Part shown: one piece after another, positions 37,884-44,779 of the stretch | Position numbering within the stretch: the first letter of the stretch is position 1 | How the letters are laid out: each line of letters opens with the position of its first letter | NCBI GenBank assembly: GCA_028695735.1 | Contig: JAQVIJ010000001.1 | Coordinates: forward strand, 485,081 to 549,080 | DNA length: 64,000 bases | Direction: 5' to 3' | From: Deltaproteobacteria bacterium | GTDB taxonomy: Bacteria; Desulfobacterota; Dissulfuribacteria; Dissulfuribacterales; DYLC01 | Position numbers and translations under genes: made by a program | The notes under the pieces: generated by a model | Told to the model about the DNA's origin: nothing | The model's input: only the letters and a program-made list of their open reading frames with translations | Databases searched by the model: none

Positions 37884-38626
37884 AAAATGAGTTGAAGCTG
37901 AACAAGCTGCTCAAGGCCATGCTCTCTGTGTGCCCTGATGCCTACGGGCTTGTGTTAAATGAAGAGGGTCGAATCTCCATAAAGGAGTTGCATCGGGCCG
38001 TGATTCAGGAAGAATCCTTTGGTTATGTGACCCCCATCTCTTTGACGCGATTTTTTGAAATGAATAGTGACTGTTATGAGGTCTTCAATGGAATGGTGAG
38101 GTGGAAGGGTCTTTTGGTTGTGCCACCTCTGAGAGAGGAGTCTCCGCCGAGTGTTTTATATGTGGCGGTAGCCGAAAATGTCTATGAGGTTGTTAAAAGA
38201 CATGGCCTAAAAGGTATAAATGGAAGAGTGGCCATGTTTGTCTCGGGGGAGTTGGCTATGTCTGTGGCAAAACGAAGATATCAAAGCCCTGTGTTGTTAA
38301 AGGTGATAACTCAAAGGGCCATGGACCGGGGTTGTCATTTTTATTTGTATGGAGAACAGATTTATTTGTGTGATTATGTCCCTGCCGATGCCATCGTCTT
38401 TCCCTTGTTGTCTGTGAGCGCTCAAGGGGTTGCCAAGACATTAAAGAAGTCCAAGTCCTCTGAAAAAAAGAAAACAGAAGACGATGTCGTGGCAGCCGGT
38501 GGCTTCTTTTTAAAAATAGATTCAGTTGCTGACTCAGAGTCAGGCCGCAAGCGAAGGCAGAATAAAAAACAAGACCCTGATTGGAAGATTGCAAGAAGAA
38601 ACAGCCGCAGGGGTGGTGTTTTTTAA
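37877..38626 (+). CDS. KptA/Tpt1-like protein (degenerate RNA 2'-phosphotransferase fold)
   Basis: The 249-residue product (GTG start, 7-base overlap with the HAD gene) follows the KptA order. It has an N-terminal winged-helix-like half ('LLKAMLSVCPDAYGLVLNEE', then 'GRISIKELHRAVIQEE'), a catalytic-half start 'VLYVAVAENVYEVVKRHGLK', then 'VAMFVSGELAMSVAKRRYQS' and 'GCHFYLYGEQIYLCDYVPAD'. KptA removes 2'-phosphates from RNA with NAD. However, the usual 'LRH' and 'QGHS' catalytic motifs are not visible: the LRH position reads 'LSVC' and the QGHS region reads 'KGLLVVPPL'. A basic, Lys/Arg-rich tail (last ~60 residues) may bind nucleic acid. Either a diverged enzyme or a binding protein. Confidence 0.6.
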   Translation: MLKNELKLNKLLKAMLSVCPDAYGLVLNEEGRISIKELHRAVIQEESFGYVTPISLTRFFEMNSDCYEVFNGMVRWKGLLVVPPLREESPPSVLYVAVAENVYEVVKRHGLKGINGRVAMFVSGELAMSVAKRRYQSPVLLKVITQRAMDRGCHFYLYGEQIYLCDYVPADAIVFPLLSVSAQGVAKTLKKSKSSEKKKTEDDVVAAGGFFLKIDSVADSESGRKRRQNKKQDPDWKIARRNSRRGGVF

Positions 38627-38732
38627 AATTAGGCGCTTCCATATTTTTGGGTTTTGTTTTAATGTTGTGCAGGCATTTACAGTTGCTATTGTTTTCTTGT
38701 ATTTTTATCTCTCTTTCTTGTTCTTATAATGC

Positions 38733-38808
<76 letters not shown>

Positions 38809-38830
38809 TTTTTTTGAAGGATTCAACGAT

Positions 38831-40519
38831 ATGCATCAGTTATTGAAGACAGAACCGTGCAGTATGTTACTTCTTGGAAACGAGGCCATTGTAAGGGGGG
38901 CATTAGAGGCAGGCGTTCGGGTTTCCGCAGCCTATCCTGGAACCCCCTCCTCTGAAATAGGCAATAACCTCTTTCAAATCCATTCGGAATGCCCTGAGCT
39001 GGTATATTTTGAGTTTTCTGTCAATGAAAAGGTGGCTATGGAGGTGGCCGCTGCGGCGGCTGCAGCAGGGCTCAGAAGCCTTACCTGTATGAAACATGTG
39101 GGAATGAATGTGGCATCGGACGCCATGATGAGCCTTGCCTATGTGGGGGTAGGGGCTGGTATGGTGATTGTCTGTGCCGATGACCCATCCATACATTCCA
39201 GTCAAAACGAGCAAGACAATAGATTTTATGGAAAGATGTCCTTTTTGCCCATTTTGGAGTCTTCTTCTCCTCAAGAGGCAAAGGACTTGGTCAAAAGGGC
39301 ATTTGAACTCTCTGAGGCCCTGGAACTGCCTGTAATTCTGCGCACCACTACTCGTACGGCCCATGTGCGAGGCCCTGTGCAGCTCGAAGCCCTACCTGAT
39401 GCCCCAAAGGGGCTGGGCAGGTTTCAGAAGGATGCAAGGCGTTGGGTCTTGGTGCCAGGGACTGCCAGGTTGAGACGAAAGGTCCTGCTGGAGCGTTTTG
39501 AACAGGCCGGCGCCATAAGTGAAGGCTTTGAGTTTAATGAAATAATTGGTAGCGGTGATGTGGGGATAGTGGCCTCGGGTGTATCCCGTGGATATGTGTG
39601 GGATGCCCTTCATGACATGGATTGCACAAATCAGGTCTCCTTTCTTTCCCTTGTCATGACACATCCCTTGCCAGAAAAGACCATAGTAAATTTTGCCCAA
39701 AACAAAAAAATGCTCCTGGTTGTAGAGGAGTTGGAGCCGTTTTTAGAGGAAGAAATTCGAGGTGTTTTACAAAAAAATGGCGTTACAACCCCTGTTTATG
39801 GCAAAAATGGCGCATATCTGCCTCGCATGTCGGAGTTCAATCCTGCCCAGGTAAGGGCTGCCATAGCTAAGTTCTTGGGCCATTCATTGGTTCAGCAAGG
39901 GCCATTGCAACTCCCTGATATGCCGCCGCTTCCCATGAGGCCTCCTGCCCTGTGTAAGGGCTGTCCCCATACTGAAACCTATAACCTCATAAAAGAGGTG
40001 GTGCATGATTTGGGCTTGAATGAGGATGTGCTCTATCCCACTGATATAGGTTGTTACACCCTCGGAGTCATGCCACCCATTCAAATGGCGGATTACCTTA
40101 TTTGTATGGGCTCAAGCGTGGGGAGCTCTGCGGGGTTTTCTGTCTCAACCCATCAAAAGATCATATCGTTTATCGGGGATTCCACATTCTTCCATTCAGG
40201 GGTGTCTTCCCTCATAAACGCAGTACACCAGGGCCATCGCTTTTGTCTGGTTATTCTGGACAACTCCACCACCGCCATGACAGGTCATCAACCCAACCCA
40301 GGGATTCAATATGTGCCGCCTGAATACAAGAAGACTCGAGTGCCCATTGAGCAGGTGGTCAGGGGCTGTGGTGTGCAACATGTGTTTAAAATAAATCCGC
40401 ACAAAAAGGACGAGTCATTACCGGTGGTTAGAGAGGCCCTTTCCTTGAATGAATTGGTGGTGATCATATCCGAGTCCCCCTGCATTCTATATGCAAAAAA
40501 GGTAGGAGGAAGAAGATGA
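38831..40519 (+). CDS. iorA: Indolepyruvate:ferredoxin oxidoreductase alpha subunit, without ferredoxin domain
   Basis: IorA oxidatively decarboxylates arylpyruvates to aryl-acetyl-CoA with thiamine diphosphate and ferredoxin. The 562-residue protein (start 38831, GAAGGA upstream) has the N-terminal pyrimidine domain ('AYPGTPSSEIGNNLF', 'NEKVAMEVAAAAAAAGLRSL') and the ThDP-binding half ('ALCKGCPHTETYNLIKE', 'GDSTFFHSGVSSLINAVHQG', 'LDNSTTAMTGHQPNPG'). It ends soon after 'ISESPCILYAKK', where typical IorA continues into a two-[4Fe-4S] ferredoxin domain; that domain is missing, and the stop overlaps iorB by ATGA. Electron transfer must therefore use a separate partner. An apparent longer frame from 38729 runs through the tRNA and is rejected. 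Confidence 0.88.
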   Translation: MHQLLKTEPCSMLLLGNEAIVRGALEAGVRVSAAYPGTPSSEIGNNLFQIHSECPELVYFEFSVNEKVAMEVAAAAAAAGLRSLTCMKHVGMNVASDAMMSLAYVGVGAGMVIVCADDPSIHSSQNEQDNRFYGKMSFLPILESSSPQEAKDLVKRAFELSEALELPVILRTTTRTAHVRGPVQLEALPDAPKGLGRFQKDARRWVLVPGTARLRRKVLLERFEQAGAISEGFEFNEIIGSGDVGIVASGVSRGYVWDALHDMDCTNQVSFLSLVMTHPLPEKTIVNFAQNKKMLLVVEELEPFLEEEIRGVLQKNGVTTPVYGKNGAYLPRMSEFNPAQVRAAIAKFLGHSLVQQGPLQLPDMPPLPMRPPALCKGCPHTETYNLIKEVVHDLGLNEDVLYPTDIGCYTLGVMPPIQMADYLICMGSSVGSSAGFSVSTHQKIISFIGDSTFFHSGVSSLINAVHQGHRFCLVILDNSTTAMTGHQPNPGIQYVPPEYKKTRVPIEQVVRGCGVQHVFKINPHKKDESLPVVREALSLNELVVIISESPCILYAKKVGGRR

Positions 40520-41109
40520 AGAGAATGAGGTTGTTGTTTGTGGGGGTTGGAGGCCAGGGGACCCTGCTGGCATCCCGTCTTTTGGGCGAGGCTTGCATAA
40601 AAGAGGGCATTCCTGTGTTGTTGAGTGAGGTACATGGCATGGCCCAACGCGGGGGTGTAGTGGAGTCAACTGTGATGTTGGGGGGCCTGAAAAGCCCTTT
40701 GATCTCTCCTGGAGAAGCGGATGTGCTCATAGGTTTTGAGCCCCTTGAAACCTTGAGGGCCATTTCCTATTGCAACCAGAATTCTGTTGTCATTACCAGC
40801 CTTTCACCCATAGTGCCCAATGTGGTGAAATTGGGTGCCGCACAGTATCCGGATGTCTCAAGTGTCTTTGAGAGGATACGGAGTGGGGTGTCGGGTTTTT
40901 ATGCCTGTGATGCAGAGGAGCTGGCAACCAAGGCGGGAAGCCCCAAATCTGTCAATGTGTTGTTGCTGGGTATGCTCATGGGAACAGGCCTTGTTCCTGT
41001 CTCTTTGGAGAGTATGGAGGAGACCATTAAAACACAGGTAAAACCCAAGACCGTGGAGGCCAACCTAAAGGCATTTCGCACAGGGGTTGAGCTGGTTTCT
41101 GGTAAATGA
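40516..41109 (+). CDS. iorB: Indolepyruvate:ferredoxin oxidoreductase beta subunit
   Basis: IorB (197 residues) is the gamma-type domain partner of IorA. It begins 'RLLFVGVGGQGTLLASRLLG' and continues 'VLLSEVHGMAQRGGVVESTV', the family signature. Length is typical. It overlaps iorA by 4 bases and the following lipoprotein gene by 4 bases. Together the pair indicates anaerobic aromatic amino acid degradation or, in reverse, synthesis from aryl acids. Confidence 0.93.
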   Translation: MKRMRLLFVGVGGQGTLLASRLLGEACIKEGIPVLLSEVHGMAQRGGVVESTVMLGGLKSPLISPGEADVLIGFEPLETLRAISYCNQNSVVITSLSPIVPNVVKLGAAQYPDVSSVFERIRSGVSGFYACDAEELATKAGSPKSVNVLLLGMLMGTGLVPVSLESMEETIKTQVKPKTVEANLKAFRTGVELVSGK

Positions 41110-41393
41110 AAATGAATTTGACTCGGCTTCGCATTCTCGTTATTTGTTTGTGTATGTTGGTGCTGACCTCTCTGGTGGCATGTACAGAGGGTCAGCGCAA
41201 GGACTTGAAGCATTTCAAGTCTGATGTCATCGGCCTGAAGCGGCGTATCACGCTTTTTGATAACAACGGAAAGCCCATCAAAACATGGGAGGGCAGGTTT
41301 AAGGTGGAGGTGATAGGTGGTTTTGCCTCCTTCATTGATGACAATGGCAAGGATGTCAAGGTAAGCGGTACGGTTGTGATAGAAGAGTTCTGA
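41106..41393 (+). CDS. Small putative lipoprotein
   Basis: A 95-residue protein with a signal sequence and lipobox 'TSLVAC' (Cys at about 26), then a beta-rich domain: 'FKSDVIGLKRRITLFDNNGK', 'KTWEGRFKVEVIGGFASFID' and 'GTVVIEEF'. This short 'SDxxGLxRxxTLxDxxGK' pattern looks like a conserved family of unknown function. Its ATG overlaps the iorB stop by 4 bases, so it is translated with iorAB, though a functional tie is not obvious. Confidence 0.72.
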   Translation: MKMNLTRLRILVICLCMLVLTSLVACTEGQRKDLKHFKSDVIGLKRRITLFDNNGKPIKTWEGRFKVEVIGGFASFIDDNGKDVKVSGTVVIEEF

Positions 41394-41398
41394 TAAAA

Positions 41399-41959
41399 AT
41401 GATGAGGCCTGGGCTGAAGACCATTTTAGAGGCCATGCTGTTTGTGGCGGAAAGGCCCCTGACCCCCCAGGAATTACATGGCCTGCTTCCGGAGTTTTCC
41501 AAGGGGGAAATTAGGGATTCCCTGCGAATCTTACAGGCAGAGTACGAACAGAATGGCCGTGGTTGGGAGTTAAAGGAGGTAGGAGGTGCCTTTCGTCTGC
41601 AATCCAGGAGTGATTTAAAGGAATGGGTGTTGCGGTTAAAAGGGGTATGCGCCCAGAGATTGAGTCGAGGCGCCCTGGAGACACTGTCGATCATTGCATA
41701 TAAACAACCTGTTTCGCGGGCCGAAATAGAATACATTCGCGGTGTGGATGTAAGCGCCAACTTACGGGTTTTATTAGATAAGAAGTTTATAAAGATAGCA
41801 GGTAGAAAGGACACCCCTGGTCGTCCCCTGATCTATGGCACAACTAAGTATTTTTTGGAATTTTTTGGTTTGAGGGACATATCCGATCTTCCGGCCCTGA
41901 GCGAACTGGAGGATTCAGGGGCTTCCTCGCCGATTGTTTTGAATTATGTTGTAAATTGA
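41399..41959 (+). CDS. scpB: Segregation and condensation protein B
   Basis: ScpB (186 residues) is the winged-helix subunit of the SMC-ScpAB condensin that compacts newly replicated origins. It has 'ILEAMLFVAERPLTPQELHG', 'GGAFRLQSRSDLKEWV', 'LSRGALETLSIIAYKQPVSR' and 'IRGVDVSANLRVLLDKKFIK', all typical. Its partner scpA, often adjacent, is not in the window. Location close to parS and the proposed origin fits its role. It is 5 bases after the lipoprotein gene, the last gene of the iorAB group. Confidence 0.94.
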   Translation: MMRPGLKTILEAMLFVAERPLTPQELHGLLPEFSKGEIRDSLRILQAEYEQNGRGWELKEVGGAFRLQSRSDLKEWVLRLKGVCAQRLSRGALETLSIIAYKQPVSRAEIEYIRGVDVSANLRVLLDKKFIKIAGRKDTPGRPLIYGTTKYFLEFFGLRDISDLPALSELEDSGASSPIVLNYVVN

Positions 41960-41969
41960 ATGGGATTTG

Positions 41970-42032
41970 CTTCAAAGAGGTTTCAAAAATGTTCTTTTGT
42001 AAGATGGTGCATTTTTTGGAATCTCTTTGAAG
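41970..42032. repeat. Long imperfect inverted repeat between scpB and an exported-protein gene
   Basis: CTTCAAAGAGGTTTCAAAAA (from 41970) pairs with the complement of TTTTTTGGAATCTCTTTGAA (to 42031), giving a stem of about 20 bp with two mismatches and one bulge, around a ~20-base loop. It lies 21 bases before the next gene. No T-tract follows, so a plain terminator is unlikely. Confidence 0.5.
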
Positions 42033-42053
42033 ACAGTATAAAAAGGAAGGGAG

Positions 42054-42602
42054 ATGTATATGAGAATGAAAAAGGTGATTTGTTGTGTGGCGTCTGCTGT
42101 TTCAATTGCGTTATTTTCCTTTGATGTCTCTGCCGGTCAGATTACTGAAAAGGATATCGCAAACGCCCAGCAGAAATGGGGGGACTGTATAGTCCAGATT
42201 GGAAAGGCATCTACTGAAAAGGGTGATTACAAGGCTGTGGCCGAAAAGTGTGTCACTGATCTGTACGCCTATGACACAGGCACGGTGCTTTTCAAGCCAA
42301 CCAAGGCGTCTGAAAAACAGTTCCGTTCAACCAAAAAAGAGGCATTGTCTTATTTCGTGACCGGTGATGTGCCTGAAGACCATGGTTTCGCCCTGCAGCC
42401 CTGGTCAAAGGTGCGTTTCGAGCCTGCCGGAACCATTATCGACAGTGATTCGGCTATAACCATGGGCAATTACTATTTCACGGACGCCAAGACCGGCAAA
42501 GAGGTAAAGGTGGAATACACCTTTGGATATAAAGAGGGTAAGGATGGAAAATTATTGATAAATCTCCATCATTCGTCGTTGCCCTATACTCCTGTTCATT
42601 GA
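42054..42602 (+). CDS. Exported SnoaL/NTF2-like protein
   Basis: A 182-residue protein with a signal peptide (ICCVASAVSIALFSFDVSAG). The mature part reads 'DIANAQQKWGDCIVQIGKAS', 'DLYAYDTGTVLFKPTKA', 'EALSYFVTGD', 'WSKVRFEPAGTIIDSDSAIT' and 'KVEYTFGYKEGKDGKLLINL'. That is the pattern of a periplasmic SnoaL/ketosteroid-isomerase-like family that is often mislabelled as phosphoribosyl-AMP cyclohydrolase; I see none of the HisI motifs. Role unknown. It is followed by a strong terminator. Confidence 0.7.
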   Translation: MYMRMKKVICCVASAVSIALFSFDVSAGQITEKDIANAQQKWGDCIVQIGKASTEKGDYKAVAEKCVTDLYAYDTGTVLFKPTKASEKQFRSTKKEALSYFVTGDVPEDHGFALQPWSKVRFEPAGTIIDSDSAITMGNYYFTDAKTGKEVKVEYTFGYKEGKDGKLLINLHHSSLPYTPVH

Positions 42603-42626
42603 TTTTGGGAATTTCCCGTATTGTTG

Positions 42627-42666
42627 TATAGGGGCGTAGTGGTTATCTGCGCCCCTATATTTTTTT
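42627..42666 (+). terminator. Rho-independent terminator after the SnoaL-like gene
   Basis: TATAGGGGCG (42627-42636) pairs perfectly with CGCCCCTATA (42650-42659), with partial further pairing in the loop, followed by a run of T residues (42660-42666). The GGGGCG palindrome resembles the repeats in the iron-gene region. Confidence 0.85.
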
Positions 42667-42678
42667 GTGGACACGGTC

Positions 42679-44379
42679 TTATCTTGCCACGAGACCTTTA
42701 TTTGGTCTGTATTTGAGATCGATGATGAGATTTTCTTTTTCCGAAGCGGTGTTGTTTTCCCACTGCATTTCCTGTCCTGAGCATCGAATGATGATTTTTC
42801 CGTATATGCCCAGATATCCAGTTATTTTTATCTGAATTTGTTGCAGGTTCTGTTCGATAGCGACCAACTGGCTTTCTATTGAATGCAGATCGGCAAGGAT
42901 TTCATTTTGTTCTGCGAATATCTTCAGAATGGCAAGTAATCCCTTGCCAAGGGCGAAAAATCGTTTGCCGTAATTCTGCATCCAGGCGGTTACCATTTGA
43001 TTGGCCTGTTCGGTGGAACATTTTTTCTTCAGGATATGACTTAGCACTCCATAAACAGCTTGGGTTGCATCCCTTGCTTCAGGATCTGATTCCGCCGCTG
43101 TTTTAAGGTTTTCTGTCTTTTCATAGAGCGTGGCCAGTTTTTCCTGTAATTCTTCAGTGTTGTCCGTATATATCAGGCTGATTGCTTCCCGTTTCTCTTC
43201 CAGCGAGGTCTTTTCATCAAAAAGTTCTCTGCCTATGTTCAATTCCACTATATTTCTGATGTTGACCCGTTCCAGAAACACCTGATTGGCTGACATGGCT
43301 ACAAATCCCATCAAGGAGTCCCAATAGGAGCCTGTGCGGTTGACGTGAATCTGTGGGGCTGTGAGATCGACCCTGAGCATGTCTTTCATGATGACTGCTG
43401 ATGTGTTGACGTGTATGCGGGCATTATAAATGGATTCAGTCAGGAGATTTCCGGCAATCTCTATGGACAATGTTAAGGGGGCTGTGGTTATGGAATTGGA
43501 TACATGCACTCCGGGCCCTTCTATCACGCCTCTGACCTCAAGGGAACCTCCAAACACAAAATGTGATTTTCCGCGCATGGCCCCGTTTACTACCATGGTG
43601 GGTGGACAGTTGAAAGTGGTTTTTTCGTCGCACGTAACGCAGTCGATTTCTTCTATCTCCAGTCTGTTTTTTACATCCAACCCTATGATTTTGTGGGTAT
43701 CTTGAAGATAGCTGAGTGTCGGAAGAATCACGCCCTTGTCCATGGCTATTAGTTCGTCGCACTCCTGCCCATCCTCTGCAAGGATCCTTTTTGTTTTTAT
43801 GCCATCCCCGATCAGGAGCTCATGAGGGGCGCCTGAAGGGGCTTCTATTTTTTGACCTGAAACCGTTACGCCTGGAATGCCTTGTGTGGGCAGAAACAGT
43901 TTGCCTATGATCTGGTTGGCGGCGGCTTCTGGCAAGGAGATGATGTCTGCAAAGCTCAGGTGATCCAGATGGTATCTTTTGGTGGTATCGAACTTGAAAG
44001 TAGGAGTGAAAAAACCGTCTTTGCCTGGAACAGGGGCATGTCCAGCTATGAGGAGTATCTTTTTGCCAGGAGACAGGTCCATTATGACCCGTCTTGGCTT
44101 GAGTCCTTCCGTCATATTCGCTGCCTCAAACGAGTATGGGCCTGGCCGGAATGCCCGAATGCCATCGGCTATGTTCTTCGGTAATTTTATTTTATATGAA
44201 TGGAGAACAAGTCCTAACGCTTGTGTCAAAATATTGACATCGGTTTCCCAAATATTCGGGGTCTCCATGATTGTACGTATGATCGCAGCACCATAAAATT
44301 CTTCTGTTACGGTCTTCAATATGGCGTCAGCCATGGAAAGAACGCTATTTGTAGTGCTTTTTGTCCCAGTGTTGTTCAT
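42679..44379 (-). CDS. FapA-like (DUF342) polymer-scaffold protein
   Basis: The 566-residue product has the FapA/DUF342 layout: an N-terminal domain, then a right-handed beta-helix with regular 'NGAMRGKSHFVFGGSLEVRG', 'VIEGPGVHVSNSI', 'EIAGNLLTESIYNARIHVNT' rungs at about 260-370, and a C-terminal coiled-coil ('EELQEKLATLYEKTENLKTA', 'SIESQLVAIEQNLQQIQIKI'). I start at the ATG at 44379; the longer frame needs a TTG at 44418. Such proteins are linked to cell-surface or polar structures in other bacteria, with no settled function. It converges on the SnoaL-like gene. Confidence 0.75.
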   Translation of the reverse strand: MNNTGTKSTTNSVLSMADAILKTVTEEFYGAAIIRTIMETPNIWETDVNILTQALGLVLHSYKIKLPKNIADGIRAFRPGPYSFEAANMTEGLKPRRVIMDLSPGKKILLIAGHAPVPGKDGFFTPTFKFDTTKRYHLDHLSFADIISLPEAAANQIIGKLFLPTQGIPGVTVSGQKIEAPSGAPHELLIGDGIKTKRILAEDGQECDELIAMDKGVILPTLSYLQDTHKIIGLDVKNRLEIEEIDCVTCDEKTTFNCPPTMVVNGAMRGKSHFVFGGSLEVRGVIEGPGVHVSNSITTAPLTLSIEIAGNLLTESIYNARIHVNTSAVIMKDMLRVDLTAPQIHVNRTGSYWDSLMGFVAMSANQVFLERVNIRNIVELNIGRELFDEKTSLEEKREAISLIYTDNTEELQEKLATLYEKTENLKTAAESDPEARDATQAVYGVLSHILKKKCSTEQANQMVTAWMQNYGKRFFALGKGLLAILKIFAEQNEILADLHSIESQLVAIEQNLQQIQIKITGYLGIYGKIIIRCSGQEMQWENNTASEKENLIIDLKYRPNKGLVAR

Positions 44380-44779
44380 CTTGCCGCGTCTGTACCTTGT
44401 TTTGTGATAAAAAGACAATAAGACTTAAGATAACTGGATTTGATTATAGTGCAATATTTTTGCCATAAATGTTGATGCAGAATACCCCTTTTTGCGATTT
44501 TCAGCACTCATGCCTTGTCTTCCCTGAATGCGAGATAATGAAAGGGCACATACCCTTTATGCGGCGTTTGAGAGCTTGCGCATACTTGAATAAAGCAAAA
44601 AGGCACTGGGCGGCAGCAGTGGTGAAACATTTGTTCCATGCGGCGCATAACTGCCAGGAAGGGTGGTACAGTAAAAAATTCAATGACAGGTTATTCTATA
44701 TGTATTATGATAACAAATTGGGATAATTGTTCATTTCTTGTAAAGTTGTCCATTAAGATCGCCCCAGGAGGCTGATCCC
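44380..44779. other. Intergenic region upstream of the acylation operon
   Basis: About 400 bases between two divergent genes. Short ORFs occur on both strands (for example 44469-44726 plus, 85 codons; 44501-44683 minus, 60 codons), but neither shows a ribosome site or a recognisable sequence, and they overlap one another. A CAGGAGG site lies before the ATG at 44780. I identify no RNA gene or repeat. Confidence 0.55.

Noticed and set aside
38725-38730. TATAAT just before tRNA-Arg as its -10 box
   Set aside because: It ends only 2 bases before the mature tRNA, so transcription would start inside the gene.
44469-44726. Possible 85-codon gene upstream of the acylation operon
   Set aside because: No ribosome site, no recognisable domain, and another short frame overlaps it on the other strand.
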